A DNA stretch of 64,000 nucleotides from positions 1,550,001 through 1,614,000 of the forward strand of contig JAYXKI010000009.1 of assembly GCA_037892935.1 (NCBI GenBank), read 5' to 3'. The DNA is from Phlebopus portentosus (Eukaryota > Basidiomycota > Agaricomycetes > Boletales > Boletinellaceae). The notes below the pieces were generated by a model. The model had not been told where the DNA came from and made no database searches. It saw only the letters and a program-made list of their open reading frames with translations. Positions 48,716-58,996 of this stretch are shown here, piece after piece. The position numbers and the translations under genes were made by a program. Numbering within the stretch: the first letter of the stretch is position 1; each line of letters opens with the position of its first letter.

Positions 48716-51345
48716 ATGTCGCGCTTTTCGGAACTCCAGCACTCTACGGGCAGCCGGGCCTCGGAACCATGCGATGATGTATCTCATGGAATTTTCACCA
48801 GCCGCGAGGATATCGTCAAGCTATTCCAGAGGCCAGGTTACGCTATTCCCGAGATTGATACAGCTTCATTCTTGAACAACCTCATGCCCCCCTTGCCAGA
48901 GGAAACCCTCATCGAAGGCGTTATCTCGTCTTTGAAAGACGAAGGTGTAATTGACGCTCGAGGATCATGGAAGGACGGCGCAAAGCTTTGGCAGGAAAAG
49001 GAATTCGTCGCATTAAGGCATATTTTTGAAAAATCGGTCTCCGTATCGTGTACACATGCCACCCATCTCGAGCAAACGATAAGGCTAATGCTTCCAGACT
49101 GCTCCTTGAAGTCTCAATTATGTAGCCAGCGAAGTTCATACTTTGTCCTGATGGACAAGGAGAAACGATCTGTTGCGGAATGCTCAATGGATCGAAATAC
49201 TTGCTCGTGGTTTAGCGTTGCCATTCCTGTAGCGCTTAGGGAGTGTGACTTTTACGATGATCAGACATACGTGAGCGTTATGGAGTTCTTGTTCGCTGCT
49301 GCTCCTAACGACGCGCCTGTTATTAGAATACGAGCAAGCTCATTACTGGCGTTCAGAAGATCATGGCTCAAGATCCATGTAGAAGGCACACATTTGGCAT
49401 CACGATCGAGAAGACAAGCATGCGTCTGTGGTTCTTTTCACGCGGGACGCCTGTAGTTAGCAAAGCCTTTGATCTGGTATCAGTGAGTACGTTGCTTCAA
49501 GTACGATCCTTCGATTAGTTGACTATCGGTCTGGATAGGAAGCACATCTTCTGATTCACGTCTTTCTCTCTCTCGCATTTGCCTCAAAGGAAGAACTGGG
49601 ATGGGATCTAACAATCCGACCCTTCATCAGGAGCGACGGTAAACGCGTGTACTATATCGATGTTGACGACAATACGTATGAAACAAAGGATGTGTTGGCT
49701 GACAACGTTGCAGACGTGCTAGTAAGCCACGCTACGAGGGTATGGATAGTAAACAACGAAGGTTCAGAAGAGCCCTTGGTTTTGAAGGATGTTTGGGTGG
49801 AAGATGGCCGAGAACTTGAGCACACAATATATGAGTCGATTCTGCACGACGTCGAGAAGAAATACGGAACGGACGTGCAAAAAGAAGTGGCTTCTCATCT
49901 TCTCACCCCAGTAGCGCATTGTCTCGTCCCCATCAGGGGCAAAGAAGACCACACGACGAAAGTCATGATGCGTGGATACTCTCCCTCATTCAACAATAAG
50001 CTTTCCATTGACGTCAAAAACATTGCAGTCTCAAAGAGCGTTGACCGGAAGGAACTCTCTGCGAGCAACGTGTCGATCCAAGACTCGGAAAATGGTCATT
50101 TTGGAGCTCCGTTCCCCGGGAGAAACCAATCGGAAAGGATCGTACATAAAAGGCATTATCGAATTGTTTTCAAGGAGGTCGCGAGAGGGATTTATTCAAT
50201 CAGGACCTTATCTGACATGCTCACTGTGCTGAGTGATAGCGCAGCAGGTACGTAATATCGTCTTCATCCGAGTACATGTGCTTCATAATCCTCTAGTACT
50301 AAAGTGGATCCACGGCTGTGGGTGGGTACATCGCGACCTCAGCATCGGTAATTTGTACTGGTATCATGGCCGTGGACTGATTGGCGACTTCGAATATGCG
50401 AAGCGCAAAAATTCAGATGTCGAGCATGAGCTTCGCACTGTAGGTACCTCTTTTATTCCACGTGATATCCTTGACTCATATTCTTCCAGGGTACTCCAGA
50501 TTTTATGCTGTCGAAGCTTCGAGACGCGAGTTTATCTACCTGCCAGAGAGATGTTGCGACGTGCCAAACCTAGATGATCCAGCCTGGCACGAAAAGGAAG
50601 AGGTATTTGGTGCGATGCAGGCATTCGTTTCCTGCCCTCCGTTTTTCCATCATGATCTTCACGATCTTGAATCACTGTGGTGGATTGCCGTCTGGATATT
50701 CTTCACGTATTTTGTTGCCTTCGGGCAGGGAGCCGTAGAAGGAATAAGCGAGGAACAGCACCTGAAACGAAGACATGTCTGCGAGCGTATTTTCCCCAGG
50801 AACGGTAGAGTTGACGATCGTGGATTGTTTCTGGACAACAGAGCATTCTTCGAACAGATGGTCCAATGGATCCCAAGGCGACTTTTCAGGATCAAGAATA
50901 CTCTCAATGCTCTCCGTGGATTACTTATGCAGAAGTATCGGGAGTTTGAGTCCAAATTTCCCGAGACTGAAGTGCACCTGTTCGACGAAGTCCATGACAT
51001 GTTCCGCATAGTTTTCATTAAAAGTAGGGAAGCCCTTCGCGATGCGGAGCTCACGCCATATTTGAGCCTCCGGCACCCTGGCTCGGAAGAACGAGGACAC
51101 CTATCTGTACCATGCTGTCTGTCCAAGGAACCCGCCCCCGATAAGGATGGCACCCGTCAATCAAATCGCTTGTCAGAAGAGCGAGCATTGGATTGTCTGG
51201 TGAAGAAAAGGAAATGGGAACAGGATGCAGATAATGCAAGGAGTTCGATGCGTCCGCTGCATATCCTAAGGTGACTTGGTCTTTCGAACGCATGGAATGC
51301 ATCGCTGATTACTGGGTTTCTAGGCTAGAGCTCGAAGTCTGCTAA
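48716..51345 (+). CDS. FunK1 protein kinase copy J (unit 4, type 1), splice-rescued frame
   Basis: Predicted join(48716..49270,49327..49482,49539..50247,50297..50443,50490..51270,51324..51345), about 789 aa. N-terminal domain: YAIPEIDTASFLNNLMPPL. Exon 2 reads IMAQDPCRRHTFGIT. The N-lobe has LVLKDVWVEDGRE and MMRGYSPSF. The loop is WVHRDLSIGN with GLIGDFEYAKRKNSD. Exon 5 has lost one G (FMAVEA of relatives has become TTTTATGCTGTCGAAGC), which would end the protein early with the usual 143-nt exon 4. A second GT donor 4 nt downstream (50444, GTACCT) restores the frame, giving RTVGYSRFYAVEA. HDLES appears as FFHHDLHDLESLWW. The tail KKRKWEQDAD...LR is joined to a 22-nt exon coding LELEVC. If the upstream donor (50440) is used the gene is null. 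Confidence 0.75.
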
Positions 51346-51875
51346 AACTTTCGAAAGATATGAACAACGATATTATACTAAAGTAGACTCGATACCATAT
51401 CTGTATTCGTCTGTATTGTATGTATTTTGCGCTCTGCTGGGCTGTGTATTCTTATTTAAGTATCTAATCTAATAGAATCAAGTACGTCTTCGAGTTCATG
51501 TACTTTTTGAGCCTGGGAAATAGTTATGTAATCCAACCCCCTACCCATCCACCCATCTTATTCAAGACGATGACCAGACTCTCATTTGGTTTTCGGACTT
51601 TAAATACCGGGAAAGCGTTTGGATGAGCCTCGAGCATGAACGCATCAGCAAAGGCTTCTGTTATTATCGCATAAGAAATCATAAGTAACTCTGCTCTGTG
51701 ATACCGTGACATGGCTCGCCTTCGATTCGATTTTGTACCCCGCCGTTTCTCAAGAATACCACCTTCAGAATCTGGTTGTAGGTGTAGGAATGCATTGTCA
51801 ATGCAATATTAATGCCGAAGTTTTCTTTTGGCTGGGCTGGCAGCCTCGGCATTGACACGGATCAATGCGTCGGCC
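51346..51875. other. Spacer between J and K containing R4
   Basis: Holds J 3' sequence, repeat R4, and then the truncated K exon 1. No promoter element of the CACRTGA type is visible before K. Confidence 0.5.
51510..51780. repeat. Dispersed repeat R4
   Basis: Fourth copy. It ends about 100 bp before the first recognisable K sequence, where the upstream half of K exon 1 ought to be. Confidence 0.6.
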
Positions 51876-54174
51876 ATGGACGGTGAGAGGACTGCCCCCG
51901 ATGTCGAGCAAGTTTTCGTTTTGAAGTTGCTGCCCCACGTCACCCCAAAATCCGATAGGGACAGCACAACTCGACCCGATGCATATTTCATTCTCAAGGC
52001 CGTTGAGGATCAAATTATGCGCGCGATAAAAAAAGAGGATAAGGTCCGCTGGTGGTATGATATCGGACCTACCGGAGAGTTCAAGAAAGGCAACTCTCCA
52101 GCAGATAGGAATGATGTGCGTCCTATTCATTTCATGCACTCCTTATAATTCTAATTCCCTCTTGCAGAATGTTGGAAAACTATTTTTCAGTATTCACCGG
52201 ACTATGAGCTTGGATCCGTGCCGGCGATTTGCTCTCGGGTTTACAATCGAGAACACAGATATGCGATTGTGGTTTTGTTCCCGTGGCAATCCCGTAGTCA
52301 GTACGGAGTTCAAATTTGCAGCTGTACGTCAAAACATTTGGTCATGATCCATTTACTGATTTACTTGGATTCAGCGTGTCGACTTACTCATTCACATTTT
52401 CTTATCTTTTGCGTTTGCTTCAAAGGAAGAATTAGGTTGGGATCTTAGTATTCGCCCGGTCATCAAAGGCACAGGAAAACGGGTCTACCGTATTGACATT
52501 GGCGATAAGATATATGAGACGAGACGAATACTATCTGAAGATGCGGCTGATTCTCTGGTCAGTCGAGCGACTAGAACCTGGGAGGCAACAGATCTCGAAA
52601 CTGGAAAGCCTTACGTGATTAAAGACGTGTGGATCGACGACGATCGGGAGCTAGAACATGATATCTACAATGCAATTCTCAGCGACATTGAGAAGAAATT
52701 TGGCACAGACGTCAAGCGGGAAGTAGCTTCTCATCTTCTCACACCTGTACAGCATTGTTTTGTCCAAGCTAACGGACAAGATGACCATACGACGGACGTC
52801 ATGATGCGCGGTCTTAAACTCTCCTTCAAGGAAGCCTTTGATCTGAAGATTAGAGAAGTGAAGGGTAACGATGCCAAGAAAAGCATAGGGCCATCTGCAG
52901 CCAGTGACACCGCTCTTCGTCCGACCAGACTCGGTCGAAGACATCCTTTCTCACAACACCACGCACTGTTCCGTAAAAAGCACTATCGCGTGGTCTTTAA
53001 AGAAACCGGCTTGGCGCTTTATACACTTCGTAAACTTCCTAATATCTTTACGGTCCTGAGGGATAGTGTAAAAGGTACGTTCACCTTTCCACCGCCGCAC
53101 TTGGGCAGTCCCGTCTGATGATAGAACAGCATTGAAATGGATTCATGAGTGCGGTTGGACACACCGGGATGTTGGACTGAATAATGTATACCTATACTAT
53201 GGTCGTGGCCTCATCGGGGACCTTGAATATGCAAAATACAAGTACTCTCAAGCCACTCACAAGATACGATCTGTGAGCTATTTAATTCAACGCCTTTATT
53301 AAGACTGTCGCAACTAACAATTTCAAGGGCTCTACTGATTGCATGCCAATCGAAGTTATGAAGAATAGGTACCTTTATTACAAAGAAAGGTACAAACAAG
53401 GCGTTGATGACGATAAGACGCTCGAACGGCTGCTAACAACAGTTGCGAAAAAGGAGAAATCAAGGACGTCTCCTGCGTTCAACCATAATGGCCTCCATGA
53501 TATGGAGTCATTATGGTGGGCGATTGTTTGGGAGCTCTTCTTCCACTACGACAAATCCAGCTTTGATAACGAGACCGAAGGACAGGAAGAACAGGATGCC
53601 CAGCGAGACTACTATGGTCTCCAATTATTTCCTAGGAATGATAATGCTGATCAGCGACAGCTCTTCTTACAGGAAGAAGAGACGTATATCGAGAAGCTCT
53701 CATGGATGCCGGCCCAATTTGAAGGGATAAGAAATGTCCTTAACAGCCTTCGCAAGACTCTTGTCACGAAATATCAAGAATTCGAGAGTCATCTCCCGGA
53801 AATCAGAATGGACACGATCCGGGGAACTCACGACACCTTCGAAAGAGTATTCGAACTCTGTCGGAAGACCTCGGACGGTATTGAGTTTTCACCAGCTAAG
53901 ACTACGGGACTTAGACAGGATCTGTTGGCGGAAGAGATCATGCACGAGATTCCCGGGGCACAGCCTGACCCAGACTCGTCCGCCAATCTCGATACGGAGA
54001 CTGAAGAGTCGCGGGCATTGATGGAGACTTTAACGCTGACTGACGACGATGACAGCAATGACTTTCTGACTCTGATGCCGATTCCGCGCAAAGCAAGGTA
54101 AGCGTTATTTTGCCATAGTCCGGAGTTCAAGCTTTAACATTGTGGTCCATTCTAGATATACGTTCGAAATATAA
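51876..54174 (+). CDS. FunK1 copy K (unit 4, type 2), 5'-truncated
   Basis: Predicted join(51876..52115,52168..52323,52375..53074,53130..53272,53328..54097,54156..54174), about 675 aa. The IPEI...LPPL domain is absent: exon 1 begins shortly before VTPKSDRDSTTRPDAYF, and R4 occupies the upstream space. The rest is open: MSLDPCRRFALGFTIEN, YVIKDVWIDDDRE, MMRGLKLSF, then an altered loop WTHRDVGLNN with GLIGDLEYAKYK (His-Arg-Asp and the Asn kept, flanks changed). HNDLHDLES has become FNHNGLHDMESLWW, and exon 5 starts GSTDCMPIEVMKN. There is no GKRKR tail. The last exon codes YTFEI. It has probably lost its native promoter; it may be transcribed from R4-derived sequence or be a dying gene with an undamaged frame. 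Confidence 0.68.
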
Positions 54175-55409
54175 TCATGGTGACTACATCTGCACCACCA
54201 ATTGACAGGGTCACAAATGAGATCCAAGTTCAAATCATCATGTATTTTGACTTGTACGTAATAGAATAGTCAATACTTGTCAAGTTGGAAGGTGAAACGT
54301 AATTCACGGCGAGAAAAATGTAAGGAATCCTCCATTTGGCGTCACAAAAGAATGAAAGGTACTTGTGCACAACTGGTTTCCTTAGGCGCTTCGAAAGGTG
54401 AGCGTTAAAGGTAAAAACTGAGTTTTTTTGTTGCGTCGCCATGAACCAAAACAGAAGTATCCTTAACAAAAATAAAATAAAATAAATACATACAGCCACT
54501 GTATTGCCTTTGTATGGTTGAAGAAGAGAGATATTTACTAAATTCGAATGCTTCGAAGCTGGATTATATTGCACAGCCATTATCTAGAGCTCATGGGACA
54601 CTACGGCCTTTGGAGATCATCAATAAAATACAAGCAGTATCGAACTCGAACGACCACCTGTCAGAGTTTACGCCAGAATATATAATTTTCATATGACCAT
54701 CCCAAGTTAGGTTGACAGGAACCAAAGAAACGGGAAACGGCACTATCTTTCAAAGCACCGATACAAAACCCCAGATGATCATTTGAGCGATTGAGAACAA
54801 GTCGAGCCCAGCTCGAAGTGATAAGAGGCGAGGAAGAGTCTGCTCAGATGCATTTGACGATCAGGCTGAAGTCAGCCTTGTTAGAGGGATGAGGGAGACG
54901 ATAGAGCCGTTTAGCAAATTGTCCACTGATAACGATGATGATGGCGGACTCGAGGATGATGCTGATGGACCGATTCCGAAGTTCGATGTAGCAAGACGGG
55001 TGATAACCATGTTTGAATTATTCCGTCCAAGTTTGATGCTGAGATTGTTGCAGTAGATTAGATACCCGTCTATGATCAAACTGGGGAAACCAAGTACCGA
55101 CTTGATCTCGTTTGCGGGAAAAACAATCTTTCGTGCACCGCAGAAAGATGTATCTCCCCTATAAGGGGATATCATTGTGCATACAATAGAACCTGCGCTC
55201 GTCCGCAATGAAACCTGTATGATACCTGGCTTGGATGCATAAAACCTATCTCAACATATACTTTTACGGTCAGTCACTTGGGCGACAAGCCTTGGGACCA
55301 CCGGGGTGACCACTTCCAACGGCCATGCTCTGAGCCGATATCGCGGAGCGGTCTACGATGTTCAACTTTGGTTGACAGATTGAACTAACTGGGTTATAGC
55401 TTGGTCGTT
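54175..55409. other. Spacer between K and the ARPC5 fragment
   Basis: Just after K, an ATG at 54177 opens a short frame (IDRVTNEIQVQIIMYFDL then GTACGT) that resembles an F-box beginning, without a continuation I can follow. The minus frame 54230-54580 is not supported. From about 55225 the sequence is a diverged duplicate of about 62570 onward. Confidence 0.4.
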
Positions 55410-55525
55410 AAACGTCCGCATATCGTGATCAGATATGCACCACAAAAGGGCAACCGAAAGGAATCGATGACGTCCTTCCATGCATTTGTTCCGAGCATCA
55501 TAAGTTACTACAATTCTGCATTCTA

Positions 55526-55795
55526 TCACACAGTTCGCCTGTCCGTCATGACGCGCACGATACACCCGATGCCTGCAATCTCCGTCAACTATCCACAAAA
55601 CGCAAGCAAGAATCAGTCTTATATCGACCATGTCATCCTGAGCAAAGATGACGTCGTAATACGCACCTTTTCATGCCATGCAAGAAAGACGCTCCAACTG
55701 TTATCACCTCCGCTGGACATCGCCATACCCCTGTATAGGTACCCTCATGAGCGTGTCTTGTGAATCTTGGGAAAGCGACTTCGGATCCTGGTAAC
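55526..55795 (-). pseudogene. ARPC5 3'-end fragment
   Basis: Exon 4 of ARPC5 is repeated exactly in length (55526..55588, ending VMTDRRTV) and the 3' part of exon 3 follows from 55667 (YRGMAMSSGG in a shifted frame, then SWSVFLAWHEK). A one-base insertion near 55740 breaks the frame, and homology stops near 55795, just upstream of copy L. No 5' exons. The duplicate also carries the ARPC5 3' flank. Confidence 0.88.
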
Positions 55796-55800
55796 TTGTG

Positions 55801-55814
55801 TCACATGACGTGAC
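55801..55814. promoter_or_regulatory. TCACATGACGTGAC element upstream of L
   Basis: Lies 78 bp before the L start codon, immediately next to the breakpoint of the ARPC5 fragment. Confidence 0.5.
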
Positions 55815-55891
55815 AACGATCGCTGCGCGACGTCAAACAAAACATCAACCCCGTTTCATAACCAACCAACATCTCGACCATTTCGCGGAAC

Positions 55892-58653
55892 ATGAAAAAC
55901 GCGAACAGGACGTTAGAAGAATCATCCAGTGTTGACATACCCGGCGGCACGAAAGGTGCCGATACGCCCATCGTGACGGGACCATTCGCTAGCCGGAACC
56001 GTCGACGCGATCTTGTAGCCACGAAACCACCTAAATCGGAAGAGCACTTCAAAGCAACTCTTGAAGATAAACTCAGCATTCTGCGAGGAGACTTGAGCTG
56101 CAGCATACCAGAAATTGGCTTGGACTCATTTCTTGACTTTCTTCTTCCACCTATATGGGATCAAATCGATATTGACGGCATTATATCTTTATTGAGAAGC
56201 GGAGGGCTGGTCACGACTGATGGCAAGTGGAAAGCATTTGAGAATGCTCCCTCTAGGAGCTCTGAGTCGGAAGAAGTCACATTTGCACCTCTTGCAGAGA
56301 TATCCAAGAACGTCGTAGACTTCGCATCCGCACAAACTGGCCTAGAGCCGAACTTTGCATTGTCATTACCGCGCCACGCTCAACCGAAACCTCAAGGGGC
56401 AAGAAAATCATGTCCGGATGGGTATGTCATTCTACATGAGGCCGATGAACGTGCACGACGTGCCACGAACAATGCGAGATGGACGCGATGGTGGTATGAT
56501 ATTGCCCTCACCACAGAATTCAAGAAGAAAGGTGGTCGTAAAGATCAGAATGAGGTAAGCGTAGTTTCCTCTTCTGTAATTTATCATCTGACGTTATGCC
56601 CTATAGAATGTGAGCAAGCTCATGTTCAACATACAACAGACGATGACACTGGACCCTTGCCGGAGATTTACATTCGGAATTACGATTGAGAACACGAAAA
56701 TGCGTTTATGGTTTTGTTCTCGCGCGACTCCAATCGTCAGTGAAGCTTTCGATTTCACTACGGTAGGTAGCTCAGTGCTTCAAGAGTCGTTCATTCGGTG
56801 ACAATTGTATCAGGCGATCAAGCCTCTTACTCACGTCTTCCTGTCCCTGATGTTTGCCTCGAAGGAGGAACTGGGGTGGGATCCTACTATCCGTCCATTC
56901 ATCAAGGACAATGGGCAACGTGCTTATCGAATCGACGTTAGGGATGAGATCTATGAAACAGAGCAGTTGCTTTCAGACTACTCTGCCGATGCTTTGGTCA
57001 GTCAAGCAGCCAGAGTATGGAAAGTGAGACACGTTGCGTCTGGAGAACGATATGTCTTGAAGGACGTCTGGCTGGATGATGATCGAGACGTCGAGCATAA
57101 TATTCACGAGGCAATTTTGCGAGACATTGAAGACAAGTACGGCGTGAATGCTAGACGGGACGCAGCGCCTCACCTTTTGACGCCGATTGCTCATTGCTTT
57201 GTTCGCGTAAATGGAGTGGATGATCACACGACTGACATCATCATGCGAGGGTTTTCGCCTTCGATGAAGCATAGACTTAAAGTCAGAGTAAAAAAGGCGA
57301 AGAGTTACACTGACTTAGGCGGGTCAAGCGACGCAGATCTTCAATCCATCTGGCGTGAGCTCAAAGCCCCGTTCCCTCGTTGTCTCCATCGTAGGAAAGT
57401 TCATCGTCGAAAGCATTATCGAATTATTTTTAGGGAGGTTGCGCAGGTCTTGTACAAGGTTAGAAAGCTCTCGGACGTCTTCACTGTGTTGATTGACGGT
57501 GCAAAAGGTATGCATTTGTTGTGCTTCATGCAGGATTATCCGGCTAAGTACGGCGCAGTGCTAAAATGGATACATGGTTGTGGTTGGGTCCACCGAGATA
57601 TCAGCCCTGGCAACTTATACCTCTATGAAGGGCGTGGCCTTGTCGGTGATCTTGAGTACGCGAAACAGAGGAGCTTGGATGCTGTTGATGAACGACGCAT
57701 TGTGAGTCTCTTCTCTGCAATAGGATATTCTTCCTTATTGAAGACGTTAGGGAACTCCCGATTTCATGGCTGCTGAGGCCGTAGCGCGTCATTTTAAACA
57801 TCTCCGCGAGGATGAAGACATAGAAGTTGCTCGGCGGATTCTATCACAGTCGGAAGGCGAAAGGCGAAAGAACCTTGACAATTTCGGAAAACGCAATGAT
57901 GTCCCTACTTTTTTCCACAATGATCTCCATGATTTAGAGTCATTATGGTGGGTTGCTATTTGGGAGCTTTTCTTTAACCGAAAGTGTTCCGAGGTCATTT
58001 GTGAAGGAGAACGTTCGGAGGAGCAGGTGCGAATGAGGCTAATCGCAGCAGATACTTTATTCCATGTCCCTGGAGCAACTGGAGAACGCAGTCTCTTTTT
58101 TCGGAGAAAGAGCGTCTACGACGAAAAGACCGAATGGGTCCCCGACCAGCTTCTTGATATTCAAGAAATTCTCGACGACGCTCGCGTCGTCCTCCTTCAG
58201 AAGTACATAGATTTCGAAGCCGAATTTCCCGCAATTAGAATGGACGTATTCGAAGGGACGTACGAGATACTCTTGATGCAGTTCGAAGCTTGCAGGGATT
58301 CCGCATACGACCAAGAGGCCGTTGCACTTCCGACTGTTGGTCAAGCACTCACAACTGACGGAGGTATCTACCGACGGCCCGGTGACGCAAGTATTCCATC
58401 TCTGGATCACGACTCTGGAGGCCACACTTCCAGTAGTTCACTGTCCGAGGTTGATTCGGGAGGCCAAGACTCGGCACTATCAATCACTAGTGCCGTAAAG
58501 GTGACGAATCAAGTGTCAGGGAAGGGGAGATCAGCCCTCGATGACTTTTTAATTCCCATGCCATCTTTATGTATCCCGAGGTAAGAATATCGTAAATTTC
58601 AAGAACAGTCTCACACACCATACCCTTAAAGATATGAACTAGAAGTGTGCTGA
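55892..58653 (+). CDS. FunK1 protein kinase copy L (unit 5, type 1)
   Basis: Predicted join(55892..56554,56607..56762,56814..57507,57559..57701,57751..58580,58632..58653), about 835 aa, no lesions. The N-terminal domain SIPEIGLDSFLDFLLPPI follows a Thr/Ser-rich leader. Exon 1 ends in WWYDIALTTEFKKK; the TRPDAYF signature is reduced to CPDGYVIL, so its N-terminal half sits between types 1 and 2. Exon 2 reads MTLDPCRRFTFGITIEN. The N-lobe has YVLKDVWLDDDRD. The loop is WVHRDISPGN with GLVGDLEYAKQR. Exon 5 starts GTPDFMAAEAVAR and has FFHNDLHDLESLWW. The tail is acidic and Ser-rich without GKRKR, ending IPR plus the 22-nt exon YELEVC. It is likely an active kinase. Confidence 0.87.
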
Positions 58654-58996
58654 TCAGAGACTGCGTACATAGGCGCCATGGCAAATAGGTGGTCTGTCGA
58701 CTAGCACGTCGACCAGTGACTGTTTTGCGATTCACCTGCATGGCCCGAGTGCCGGAAAGTTTGTGTTCCTTAAATTACTGATTTGCATTTCCTCCTTTGC
58801 CCTTGTCAATCTGGCGTATGGTTCTAAAATTCATGATGGTATTGTTCTTCGCAGATCTAAGTAAATGAAGTAGCGAAAAAAAAGTTAAGGCCACGTGATG
58901 TCGATACGATCACGTGTACATCTTGTTAACCTCAGGTCAAGCCATGAACTCGAAGAGCTTGTGTTCCCACCCACATCCTCTACTTCCACTCTTCCC
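58654..58996. other. Intergenic between L and M
   Basis: Contains two CACGTG cores (about 58892 and 58911), the first within CACGTGATGTC about 105 bp before the ancestral M start. No gene. Confidence 0.45.

Noticed and set aside
21395..51780. R1-R4 as insertion-type transposons
   Set aside because: No terminal inverted repeats, target-site duplications, transposase or reverse transcriptase motifs were visible.
54230..54580. 116-codon minus frame with hydrophobic stretch
   Set aside because: AT-rich sequence gives a chance hydrophobic run; no conserved counterpart in other spacers.
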